Shown: one piece after another, positions 1 through 5,172 of the stretch
Numbering within the stretch: position 1 is the stretch's first letter
Layout: each line of letters begins with the position of its first letter
Assembly (NCBI GenBank): GCA_946886875.1
Contig: CAMPJN010000289.1
Location: forward strand, 1-5,206
Length of the DNA stretch: 5,206 nucleotides
Reading direction: 5' to 3'
Source of the DNA: an uncultured Pseudomonas sp.
GTDB lineage: Bacteria; Pseudomonadota; Gammaproteobacteria; Pseudomonadales; Pseudomonadaceae
The notes under the pieces: model-generated
Databases searched by the model: none
Told to the model about the DNA's origin: nothing
What the model saw: the letters and a program-made list of their open reading frames with translations, nothing else
Translations under genes and position numbers: made by a program

Positions 1-70
1 GACGGTCCCGCGGGACGCCGTGCTGTCGTCCCCCCCCATGGGTTTGTCGCCCGGGGGGGGGGCCCGCGCA
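1..70. repeat. GC-only low-complexity segment with C8/G10 inverted repeat
   Basis: The segment holds a 12 bp perfect palindrome at 5-16 (GTCCCGCGGGAC), a run of eight C at 30-37 and a run of ten G at 53-62. The C and G runs can pair as a stem, and the loop between them can pair further (GGG 40-42 with CCC 50-52). Frame 1 on the plus strand is open from the edge to a TGA at 109-111, but its translation is Arg/Gly/Ala-rich and matches no family I know. The rest of 1-193 shows no gene. It may be a contig-edge or sequencing artefact, or a genuine slippage-prone tract; the sequence alone cannot decide. Confidence 0.6.
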
Positions 71-193
71 GGCGAGCCGCCAACAGGGTGTTCAGGCAAA
101 TCTTCCATTGATGCGCGGCGCAACCCATCATGGCGGCACCGTCGACGTGAGCGGTAGAATCCCTGCTCGCTCATTCGGCAGGACGCCCGCCCC

Positions 194-2026
194 ATGTTGT
201 TCCAACGCTTCGAAGCGCTGATCGACGTATTCAAAACCGCCCCCGACGTCGAGCCGCCGCAGGCACTTTTGCCTTTTTACGCCCACTACCTGCGCCAGGT
301 CTGGCCACTGATGCTTGCGGTGATGGTGGTAGGCTTCCTCGCCGCGCTGATCGAAGTGGCGCTGTTCAGTTTTCTCGGTCAACTGATCGACATGACCCAA
401 GCCACGCCGAGCGGCGAATTCTTCAGCCGCTACCGCAACGAGCTGCTATGGATGTTGTTGGTGGCGCTGATCATCCGCCCAGTGGTGTTCGGCCTGCATG
501 ATCTGCTGGTCAACCAGGCCATCTCACCAAGCCTGACCAACCTGATCCGCTGGCAAAACCATCGCTACGTGCTCAAGCAGAGTCTGGGCTTCTTCCAGAA
601 CGACTTCGCCGGGCGTATCGCCCAGCGCATCATGCAAACCGGCCCGGCGTTGCGCGATTCGGCGATGCAGGTGGTCGATGCGCTCTGGCATGTGCTGGTG
701 TATGCCGGCAGCGCTCTCTATTTATTTGCCGAGGCCGACCCGCGGCTGGTCGTGCCCTTGCTGCTGTGGGTCGGCGGTTATTGCCTGACGCTCTGGTACT
801 TCGTGCCACGCATCAAACAGCGCTCCAGCATCGCCTCGGCTGCGCGCGCCAAATTGATGGGCCGCATCGTCGATGGTTACAGCAATGTCACCACCTTGAA
901 GCTGTTTGCCCATACCCAGGAGGAAGAAAACTACGCCCGCGAAGGCATCGAAGAAGTACTCGCCAAGGTGCGTATCCAGACCCGCACCGTCACCGCACTG
1001 GATTTTTCCGTCACCTGCCTCAACGGTTTGTTGATCGGCGCCACCGGGGCACTGGCATTGTGGCTGTGGAGCCAAGGCAGCATCAGTACCGGCGCCATCG
1101 CATTGGCGGTCGGCCTGGTGATCCGGATCAACAATATGGCCGAATGGATCATGTGGGTGGTCAATGGCATCTTCGAGAACGTTGGCACCGTACACGACGG
1201 CATGCAGACCATCGCCCGGCCGCGCCAAGTGCTCGATCGCGCAGAGGCAAAGCCGCTGGTGGTCAGCCAGGGCGCGGTGCATTTCAATAACGTGCACTTT
1301 CATTACGGCAAAGCCGAGGGAGTGATCGGCGGCCTAGATTTCAAGGTCCATGCTGGCGAGAAGATCGGCCTGGTCGGCCCGTCCGGCGCGGGCAAATCGA
1401 CCCTGGTCAGCCTGCTGCTGCGCCTCTACGACCTGCAGGATGGACGCATCCTGATTGATGGGCAGAATATCGCCGAGGTTACCCAGCAAAGCTTGCGCGC
1501 GCAGATCGGCGTGGTTACCCAGGACACCTCGCTGCTGCACCGTTCGATCCGCGACAACCTGCGCTATGGCAAACCTGACGCCAACGATGCCGAGCTGCTG
1601 GAAGCGGCGCGCAAGGCCCGCGCCGACGGCTTTATTCCCTTGCTCGACGATGGCCAAGGCGGCCTGGGCCTGGATGCCCAGGTCGGCGAGCGCGGGGTCA
1701 AACTCTCAGGCGGCCAACGCCAACGCATCGCCATCGCCCGCGTACTGCTGAAGAATGCACCCATCCTGCTGCTCGACGAAGCCACCTCGGCGCTGGACTC
1801 GGAAGTCGAGGCGGCGATCCAGGAAAGCCTCGATACCCTGATGCAGGGCAAAACGGTGATCGCCATCGCCCACCGCCTGTCGACCATCGCGCGCATGGAC
1901 CGGCTGGTGGTCATCGATAAGGGGCAGATCGTCGAAAGCGGCAGCCACGGCGAGCTGATCGCCAAGGGCGGTCTTTATGCGCGCCTATGGCAGCACCAGA
2001 CCGGCGGATTTGTCGGGGTGGAATAA
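194..2026 (+). CDS. ABC exporter half-transporter, fused membrane domain and ATPase (MsbA/MdlB-like)
   Basis: This 610-residue protein is a type IV (ABCB/MsbA-like) exporter half-transporter that should work as a dimer in the inner membrane and use ATP to expel a substrate. The membrane domain has hydrophobic segments near residues 37-63, 84-106, 160-180, 184-203, 270-297 and 300-325, matching the usual six helices. The nucleotide-binding domain is complete: A-loop Tyr371, Walker A GPSGAGKST 395-403 (Lys401), Q-loop Gln443, signature LSGGQ 504-508, Walker B ILLLDE ending in Asp528 and Glu529, D-loop SALD 532-535, and H-loop His560. It should therefore be catalytically competent. The ATG at 194 is preceded by a modest AGGA at 180-183; a TAGAAT at 155-160 could be a -10 box but has no good -35. 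The gene stands alone on the plus strand, and its stop lies 4 bp from the stop of the convergent Sel1 gene. The substrate cannot be told: lipid, peptide or drug are all possible. Confidence 0.95.
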   Translation: MLFQRFEALIDVFKTAPDVEPPQALLPFYAHYLRQVWPLMLAVMVVGFLAALIEVALFSFLGQLIDMTQATPSGEFFSRYRNELLWMLLVALIIRPVVFGLHDLLVNQAISPSLTNLIRWQNHRYVLKQSLGFFQNDFAGRIAQRIMQTGPALRDSAMQVVDALWHVLVYAGSALYLFAEADPRLVVPLLLWVGGYCLTLWYFVPRIKQRSSIASAARAKLMGRIVDGYSNVTTLKLFAHTQEEENYAREGIEEVLAKVRIQTRTVTALDFSVTCLNGLLIGATGALALWLWSQGSISTGAIALAVGLVIRINNMAEWIMWVVNGIFENVGTVHDGMQTIARPRQVLDRAEAKPLVVSQGAVHFNNVHFHYGKAEGVIGGLDFKVHAGEKIGLVGPSGAGKSTLVSLLLRLYDLQDGRILIDGQNIAEVTQQSLRAQIGVVTQDTSLLHRSIRDNLRYGKPDANDAELLEAARKARADGFIPLLDDGQGGLGLDAQVGERGVKLSGGQRQRIAIARVLLKNAPILLLDEATSALDSEVEAAIQESLDTLMQGKTVIAIAHRLSTIARMDRLVVIDKGQIVESGSHGELIAKGGLYARLWQHQTGGFVGVE

Positions 2027-2030
2027 AGGA

Positions 2031-2498
2031 CTAAAAACCTAACTCGCGGGCCCGCTCGCCGAACCGCGCGGCCAGCTCGGCATCGGCCGATAAACCTGGC
2101 GCGCCCTGGCGATAGAGTTCGGCCAGGCGTTGCGCCGCCAGTGGATGGCCGGCTGCCGCGGCCAGGTTCCAGTAACGCGCCGCTTCGCCGCCATCCGGCG
2201 CTTGGCGGCTATCGCCGGCCAGACTCAACACACCCAATTGGTAAGCGGATTTGCCATCGCCGGCGTCGGCGGCCAGACGCAGCAAACGTACCCCCTCCTC
2301 CCGCGCGCCGAAGCCTTGACCGCGAAACAGCAGAATATGCCCATAGAAACTCTGCGCCGCGACATCGCCCAGGTTGGCCATGCGCGCGAACTGCCCTTCC
2401 ATCCAGCGCCACGCGCGGGGCTGCCTGAGCAACCAGGACCAGTGGAACAGCCGCCTGGCCAGGGCGTAAGTCAAACGGGCACGCAGATGTAACAGCAT
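2031..2498 (-). CDS. Sel1-repeat (TPR-like) protein, 155 aa
   Basis: The protein consists of short paired helices of the Sel1 type (SLR, TPR-like), usually a scaffold for protein-protein contacts. About three repeats can be seen: residues 45-80 (core AAQSFYGHILL...EEGVRLLRLAADAG), 81-117 (SAYQLGVLSL...EAARYWNLAAAAG) and 118-150 (AAQRLAELYR...AARFGERA). The first 40 residues are rich in Arg, Trp and Leu and may be an amphipathic or membrane-associated lead-in rather than a cleaved signal peptide, since no clear cleavage site is seen. The ATG at 2498 is chosen because GGAAG (2503-2507 on the minus strand) lies 4 nt upstream; the frame stays open further upstream to 2648, but that part is Cys/Pro-rich and runs across the preceding gene. 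It is the last gene of the minus-strand group. Its partner is unknown. Confidence 0.88.
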   Translation of the reverse strand: MLLHLRARLTYALARRLFHWSWLLRQPRAWRWMEGQFARMANLGDVAAQSFYGHILLFRGQGFGAREEGVRLLRLAADAGDGKSAYQLGVLSLAGDSRQAPDGGEAARYWNLAAAAGHPLAAQRLAELYRQGAPGLSADAELAARFGERARELGF

Positions 2499-2523
2499 TG
2501 AGCTTCCAGTCAGTGAGGTTGGC

Positions 2524-2548
2524 GCTGCCCGATTATCGTCAGGGCAGC
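2524..2548 (-). other. Intergenic stem-loop upstream of the Sel1 gene
   Basis: A perfect 7 bp stem (GCTGCCC 2524-2530 with GGGCAGC 2542-2548) encloses an 11-nt loop. It lies in the 64 bp between the stop of the TTG-start gene and the Sel1 start codon. No T-run follows on either strand, so it is not a standard intrinsic terminator. It could be an mRNA processing or stability element that sets different levels for the two neighbouring genes; that role is inference. Confidence 0.5.
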
Positions 2549-2562
2549 AATCGCAACAGCCG

Positions 2563-2928
2563 TTAAACCTCTTCGGGATAACTGAACTCGAACACCCGCA
2601 CCACCTCGGCGGCATGCCAGGACGCCGCAGCGATGCCATCGGAGGCACCGCTGAAGCGCCCCAGGCGCGTCACACAGTCGAAGAAGCCGGTACGGGGCAG
2701 GCGACTGGCGCCCTGGCTGATGACCAGCGCGCTGCGCAGCGGACGCTCGGCCCGGGCGTCGAGGATAGCCAGATGTTCCAAAGCCGCGGTCAGGGTTTGC
2801 ATCGCCGGGGTGGGCAGCGCCAAACGCTCGATCAAGGCGCGATAGGTCAGCAGATGACGCTGGCGGCGGGCGGTCTCCAACTCATCGACCAGGGCTTGCC
2901 AATGTTGTCGGCTGATACGCACGCTCAA
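2563..2928 (-). CDS. Small conserved protein of unknown function, TTG start, coupled to the XRE regulator
   Basis: I cannot name a function for this 121-residue soluble protein. Its core has a pattern I recall from small uncharacterised bacterial proteins: a helical part with LTYRALIERL (residues 27-36), a leucine-rich helix near 45-55, then PLRSALVIS (63-71) and LPRTGFFDC (76-84). The spacing suggests a winged-helix-like fold, which is an inference. There is no signal peptide or membrane segment, and the C-terminus is acidic (FSYPEEV). The start is TTG at 2928, overlapping the TGA of the upstream regulator as TTGA. A full GGAGG lies 7 nt before the TTG, whereas the alternative GTG at 2922 would sit 13 nt away. 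The overlap implies coupled translation with the XRE gene and a shared task, for example as partner or effector of the regulator. A toxin-antitoxin-like pairing is possible, but no catalytic motif supports it. Confidence 0.85.
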   Translation of the reverse strand: MSVRISRQHWQALVDELETARRQRHLLTYRALIERLALPTPAMQTLTAALEHLAILDARAERPLRSALVISQGASRLPRTGFFDCVTRLGRFSGASDGIAAASWHAAEVVRVFEFSYPEEV

Positions 2929-3245
2929 GAGTTCGCCTCCCAGCCCGCAACGCCGAGGTGCCAGGCCAGCGAACGGCGGATAGCCGCATCGGGCTCGCGC
3001 TCGCCACTTTCGATCATATTCAGGTAATGCGGGCTGATGCCGACGGTGCGCGCCAACTGTTCCTGAGAAAAACCTTTCTCTTCACGCAACCGCTTGAGTT
3101 CGCTCAACGGCAAACAATCGCTGGCAGGAGCGACTTCAGTCTTGTCCAGGCTACGCCCGGCGGCCTGCAATAAACCTTGGTAATCCGCCCAGGACAGCAC
3201 CGCATACTCCGGCTCGCCGTCGCGTTCGATCACTTGCACTTTCAT
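2925..3245 (-). CDS. XRE-family helix-turn-helix regulator, 106 aa
   Basis: This is a small Cro/C1-type DNA-binding protein. The helix-turn-helix domain spans about residues 47-99: LPLSELKRLREEKGFS leads in, helix 2 is SQEQLARTVG (60-69) and the recognition helix is about SPHYLNMIES (71-80), followed by GEREPDAAIRRSLAWHLGV. The first ~30 residues (VIERDGEPEYAVLSWADYQGLL) look like the short N-terminal strand-helix module seen in antitoxin-like XRE proteins. The ATG at 3245 has a good ribosome site (GGAGAGG, about 5 nt upstream); the frame continues open to 3425, but that extension is Arg/Ala/Pro-rich and lacks such a site. The stop overlaps the TTG start of the next gene. Autoregulation is common in this family; two TAAGAT copies 31 bp apart lie upstream (3274-3310). 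The target genes are unknown. Confidence 0.93.
   Translation of the reverse strand: MKVQVIERDGEPEYAVLSWADYQGLLQAAGRSLDKTEVAPASDCLPLSELKRLREEKGFSQEQLARTVGISPHYLNMIESGEREPDAAIRRSLAWHLGVAGWEANS
2936..2940 (-). promoter_or_regulatory. Shine-Dalgarno GGAGG deciding the TTG start
   Basis: A perfect GGAGG on the minus strand sits inside the last codons of the XRE gene, exactly 7 nt before the TTG at 2928. This spacing favours TTG over the GTG at 2922 and supports translation of the small protein by ribosomes finishing the regulator. Confidence 0.8.
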
Positions 3246-3273
3246 CGTTACCTCTCCGTCCTTGCAGGCGGCA

Positions 3274-3310
3274 ATCTTAACAGCCATGCACCATAAAGGG
3301 CGTGATCTTA
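3274..3310 (-). promoter_or_regulatory. Direct repeat of GGC-GT-AAGAT type, possible operator
   Basis: On the minus strand two similar elements occur upstream of the XRE gene: GGCAGTAAGATCACGCC and GGCTGTTAAGATTGCC. Their TAAGAT cores (3305-3310 and 3274-3279) are 31 bp apart, about three helical turns, so they would lie on the same DNA face. Each TAAGAT also matches a -10 box at 4 of 6 positions, but neither has a good -35. Binding by the XRE protein is a guess based on position. Confidence 0.3.
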
Positions 3311-3421
3311 CTGCCGCAGCCGTATTTGCCCCTGTTCGTGCGGGGAATGCAGGTCGCGCGGCTGAGGATTCGGCTCGGCGGGGGCGCTCAAACGGCCCAC
3401 CGAACGGCAGTGCGCCGGCCC

Positions 3422-3856
3422 TCAACCCTCAGCCTGATCCAGCTCCGGTAGATGTTCGAGTCGCGCCAGATGCTCGGGCGTCTGCGCATCGCGCCAGACA
3501 CGGAATGCCTGCAGCTCATCGCTCCAGGTGCGCAACACCCAGGCCAGCACTGCCAGGTCATCGATAAAGCCCACACCCAGCAACCAATCCGGCACACCAT
3601 CCAAAGGCGTTACCAGATAGACCAGCCCCGCCACCACAGCCAACAGAGCCTGGCGACTGATGGCCCGATACTCGCCACGCCACCACGCCACACACAAGCC
3701 CTGCAGCAGGAGCAAATCATCCTTGATGCTGGCAAAGCGACGCCCCTGCTTGTCACTCTTGCGCATCACCGCCTGGAGCAAAAAAGGTAACCGTCCACGA
3801 CTTAAAAAACCCTGGGCCAAGGCCAGGTAACGAGAAAAATTCCAAGGTGCTTTCAT
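3422..3856 (-). CDS. DUF1232 (YkvA-type) small membrane protein, 144 aa
   Basis: The protein carries the DUF1232 core at residues 68-108: a hydrophobic helix (QALLAVVAGLVYLV), the hallmark TPLDGVPD (83-90), then GFIDDLAVLAWVL (96-108). The family occurs widely in bacteria as small membrane-associated proteins with no established biochemical role. Residues 1-60 are basic and partly amphipathic (KSDKQGRRF near 33-41); the C-terminal 35 residues are acidic and polar. The ATG at 3856 has a good GAGGAG about 8 nt upstream. It reads toward the XRE gene across a 176 bp gap with no clear terminator, so shared transcription is possible but unproven. Upstream lies the unusual palindrome region, which may control it. 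Family placement is firm; function is unknown. Confidence 0.92.
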   Translation of the reverse strand: MKAPWNFSRYLALAQGFLSRGRLPFLLQAVMRKSDKQGRRFASIKDDLLLLQGLCVAWWRGEYRAISRQALLAVVAGLVYLVTPLDGVPDWLLGVGFIDDLAVLAWVLRTWSDELQAFRVWRDAQTPEHLARLEHLPELDQAEG

Positions 3857-3898
3857 GGCTCATTCTCCTCAACCCGCGTACCTACTGGGCTGCTTCTA

Positions 3899-3923
3899 GT
3901 TATCCACTGAATCTGTGGATAAC
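3899..3923. promoter_or_regulatory. 25 bp near-palindrome of two head-to-head DnaA-box-like 9-mers
   Basis: Arms GTTATCCAC (3899-3907) and GTGGATAAC (3915-3923) are perfect inverted copies. The 7 bp centre TGAATCT is itself palindromic but for one T/T mismatch (3908/3914). The plus-strand 9-mer TTATCCACT (3900-3908) differs at one base from the DnaA box TTATCCACA, and the minus-strand 9-mer at 3914-3922 matches exactly. A weaker copy (CTGTTCACA, minus, 3926-3934) follows. The palindrome sits 43-67 nt upstream of the DUF1232 start, so it could instead be an operator for another dimeric regulator. Confidence 0.6.
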
Positions 3924-3938
3924 CTTGTGAACAGATTC
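3909..3938. repeat. 8 bp inverted repeat overlapping the palindrome, mutually exclusive hairpin
   Basis: GAATCTGT (3909-3916) and ACAGATTC (3931-3938) are perfect inverted copies with a 14 nt spacer. The left arm shares bases 3915-3916 with the right arm of the 3899-3923 palindrome and covers its centre. In a transcript the two hairpins therefore cannot form together. Confidence 0.55.
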
Positions 3939-3966
3939 TTCATTAGCCTAGCAAACGCCCAGCCCA

Positions 3967-4000
3967 TGCGGCTTCCGCACAGATCGGGCATTTTTTGCCC
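3967..4000. other. Two adjacent short hairpins
   Basis: The first is TGCGG-CTT-CCGCA (3967-3979). The second is GGGCA-TTTTT-TGCCC (3986-4000), whose loop is a T-run. Neither is followed by a T-run outside the stem, so they are poor terminators. GCCCAGCC occurs on both sides (3957-3964 and 3997-4004). Confidence 0.35.
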
Positions 4001-4013
4001 AGCCAATAAATTC

Positions 4014-4042
4014 GATATAAATCAATAAGTTAAAAATTGCAA
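4014..4042 (-). promoter_or_regulatory. Candidate sigma-70 promoter toward the DUF1232 gene
   Basis: On the minus strand TTGCAA (4037-4042; 4 of 6 to TTGACA) and TATATC (4014-4019; 4 of 6 to TATAAT) are separated by exactly 17 bp in very A+T-rich DNA. Transcription would begin near 4007, giving a leader of about 150 nt that carries both overlapping inverted repeats. The call rests on consensus and spacing only; A+T-rich DNA yields such matches easily. Confidence 0.4.
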
Positions 4043-4091
4043 AAGGTTTATACCGTCTGTCACGTCAATACAATGTGCGGACTGCGACAAA

Positions 4092-4100
4092 TGTGCATAA
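4092..4100 (-). promoter_or_regulatory. DnaA-box-like 9-mer TTATGCACA
   Basis: Minus-strand TTATGCACA fits the E. coli consensus TTATNCACA exactly. It lies about 50 bp right of the A+T-rich core and overlaps the second AATGTGC copy. Whether DnaA binds here is not shown. Confidence 0.45.
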
Positions 4101-4168
4101 CCGTAACATCGCACAGCCACTTCCAATGCTTTCGGAGCCTCAAGTCAACCCCCGACACAGCTAATTAT

Positions 4169-4206
4169 TTGTCGTAAAAACGACAACGCCCCGTCGAAAC
4201 GGGGCG
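4169..4206 (-). terminator. Intrinsic terminator of the FKBP gene, tandem hairpins
   Basis: Read on the minus strand, an 8 bp G+C-rich stem (CGCCCCGT with ACGGGGCG, 4187-4206) closed by the stable tetraloop TTCG begins 18 nt after the FKBP stop codon. It is followed by TTGTCGTTTTT (4186-4176), an interrupted T-tract. This tract is itself part of a second 7 bp hairpin, TTGTCGT-AAAA-ACGACAA on the plus strand (4169-4186). Confidence 0.85.
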
Positions 4207-4207
4207 C

Positions 4208-4216
4208 CGTGGATAA
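4208..4216 (-). promoter_or_regulatory. DnaA-box-like 9-mer TTATCCACG
   Basis: Minus-strand TTATCCACG differs from TTATCCACA in the last base only. It sits between the FKBP stop codon and its terminator, so it is the least likely of the group to be selected for DnaA binding. Confidence 0.3.
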
Positions 4217-4224
4217 GGCTCGGT

Positions 4225-4974
4225 TTACTGCTCGGTGGCAGCGGCCTTGTCAGCTGGTTCGCCAGCGGCAGGGGCTTCTTCAGCGCCCTTGATGCCAAGC
4301 AGTTCAAGTTCGAACACCAGCACCGAGTTGGACGGAATCGCCGGCGTCGGGCTTTGCTCGCCATAGGCCAGTTCGCTTGGAATATAGAGCTTGTACTTCT
4401 CGCCGACATGCATCAATTGCAGGCCTTCGACCCAACCCGGAATCACGCCGCTAACCGGCAGTTCGATCGGGCTGCCGCGCTCGACGGAGCTGTCGAATAC
4501 GCTGCCATCAGTCAGCTTGCCTTCGTAGTGAACGGTCACCACGTCGCTGGCTTTCGGTTGCTCGCCATCGGCTTTCTTGACGATTTCATACTGCAAACCG
4601 GATTCAGTGGTGACCACGCCTTCACGCTTGGCGTTTTCTTCGAGGAATTTTTTACCGGCCTTGGCCGACTCCTCGTTCATGGCCACCATGCGCTCTTCGG
4701 CACGTTTTTGCAGGAATGCGAAGGCTTCCATCAGCTCTTCGTCTTTCAGGCGCTGTTCTTTCTTGCCGATCGCATCTTCAATGCCCTGGGCTACTGCTTT
4801 CGAGTCCAGATCATCCATGCCTTCCTGAGCCAGGCTCTTGCCCATATTCAGGCCGATGCCGTAGGAGGCCTTCTGCGCCGGGGTCTCCAGGCTTACTTCC
4901 TTGGTTTGCGAGTCACAACCCGCGAGAACCAAGCCAACCAGGGCGACCGCCGCCGCTAAACGATGCTGTTTCAT
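4225..4974 (-). CDS. FKBP-type peptidyl-prolyl cis-trans isomerase lipoprotein (Mip/FkpA/FklB-like)
   Basis: This 249-residue envelope protein should speed proline isomerisation and act as a chaperone. A lipoprotein signal is clear: basic start MKQHR, hydrophobic stretch, lipobox LAGC (17-20), so Cys20 would be lipidated. Residues ~30-127 match the charged helical FKBP N-domain used for dimerisation in Mip and FkpA (TPAQKASYGIGLNMG at 31-45, long helix 70-118). The FKBP catalytic domain covers ~145-227, with Tyr150, Phe160-Asp161, Val177-Ile178, Trp181, Tyr204 and Phe221 at the expected pocket positions, so it should be active. An Ala/Glu-rich tail (230-249) extends beyond the domain. The ATG at 4974 has AAGGA 6 nt upstream; the frame is open to 5058, but that would bury the signal peptide. 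A strong terminator follows. Asp at +2 after the Cys retains lipoproteins in the E. coli inner membrane, but Pseudomonas sorting depends more on +3/+4, so the membrane is uncertain. Confidence 0.95.
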   Translation of the reverse strand: MKQHRLAAAVALVGLVLAGCDSQTKEVSLETPAQKASYGIGLNMGKSLAQEGMDDLDSKAVAQGIEDAIGKKEQRLKDEELMEAFAFLQKRAEERMVAMNEESAKAGKKFLEENAKREGVVTTESGLQYEIVKKADGEQPKASDVVTVHYEGKLTDGSVFDSSVERGSPIELPVSGVIPGWVEGLQLMHVGEKYKLYIPSELAYGEQSPTPAIPSNSVLVFELELLGIKGAEEAPAAGEPADKAAATEQ

Positions 4975-4979
4975 GCTTA

Positions 4980-5070
4980 TTCCTTGTTCGGTGCGCCCTA
5001 GGGCAATCGTGTGAAGTCGCGAGCTTAGCAGGCTGCTACGATCAATGGCTACCGCCATACGAACAAGGAA
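4980..5070 (-). repeat. 11 bp inverted repeat in the FKBP leader, covering its ribosome site
   Basis: TTCCTTGTTCG (4980-4990) and CGAACAAGGAA (5060-5070) are perfect inverted copies separated by 69 bp. In a minus-strand transcript starting beyond 5070 they could pair, and the downstream arm contains the AAGGA Shine-Dalgarno (4981-4985) of the FKBP gene. Confidence 0.5.
5014..5043 (-). promoter_or_regulatory. Weak candidate promoter for the FKBP gene
   Basis: On the minus strand TAGCCA (4 of 6 to TTGACA) and TAAGCT (4 of 6 to TATAAT) are separated by 18 bp in the FKBP leader. Both boxes are poor; the gene may be read partly from further upstream. End positions are approximate to a few bases. 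Confidence 0.25.
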
Positions 5071-5071
5071 A

Positions 5072-5080
5072 TGTGTATAA
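5072..5080 (-). promoter_or_regulatory. DnaA-box-like 9-mer TTATACACA
   Basis: Minus-strand TTATACACA fits TTATNCACA exactly. It lies directly beside the right arm of the inverted repeat in the FKBP leader, about 0.97 kb from the main cluster. A -10-like TATACA overlaps it. Confidence 0.35.
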
Positions 5081-5172
5081 GTTCAGGTGTTTAGAAGATA
5101 AAGCCGGAAGGTGTGCGGATAGTGCGAGGAAAAAACTAAGGGAGGTGTAGCGAGATGAAGCGAGGAGAAAAA

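Larger units (their letters stand above)
3857..4224. other. 368 bp intergenic region with DnaA-box-like sites, A+T-rich core and hairpins
   Basis: No coding region is supported here. From left to right it holds the DUF1232 ribosome site (~3865-3870), a DnaA-box-like near-palindrome (3899-3923) overlapped by a second inverted repeat (3909-3938), two short hairpins (3967-3979, 3986-4000), a stretch at 4001-4050 with only 11 G/C in 50 bases, a candidate minus-strand promoter within it, a repeated AATGTGC (4072-4078 and 4090-4096), a TTATGCACA site (4092-4100), and the FKBP terminator hairpins (4169-4206) with another box at 4208-4216. Base composition contrasts sharply with the GC-rich genes on either side. 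Confidence 0.7.

Noticed and set aside
155..160. TAGAAT as -10 box of the ABC exporter promoter
   Set aside because: No acceptable -35 hexamer occurs at 15-19 bp spacing, so the promoter is not called.
722..1303. Long open frames on both strands inside the ABC exporter gene
   Set aside because: They are by-products of GC-rich coding DNA; the exporter frame carries all expected motifs and the others are His/Arg/Gln-rich without domains.
3246..3425. N-terminal extension of the XRE regulator to 3425
   Set aside because: The added 60 residues are Arg/Ala/Pro-rich with no domain, while the ATG at 3245 has a clear ribosome site.
3857..4224. Main chromosomal origin (oriC)
   Set aside because: The DnaA-like boxes and A+T-rich stretch fit, but no dnaA, dnaN, gyrB, rpmH or parAB is nearby, the boxes are few and the flanking genes are unrelated to replication.
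4354..4959. Long open frame on the plus strand opposite the FKBP gene
   Set aside because: It lies antisense to a gene with complete FKBP motifs; its composition is what complementing that gene gives, and no ribosome site or known domain is seen.
4975..5058. N-terminal extension of the FKBP protein to 5058
   Set aside because: It would place the lipoprotein signal inside the protein, and the ATG at 4974 has a well-spaced AAGGA.
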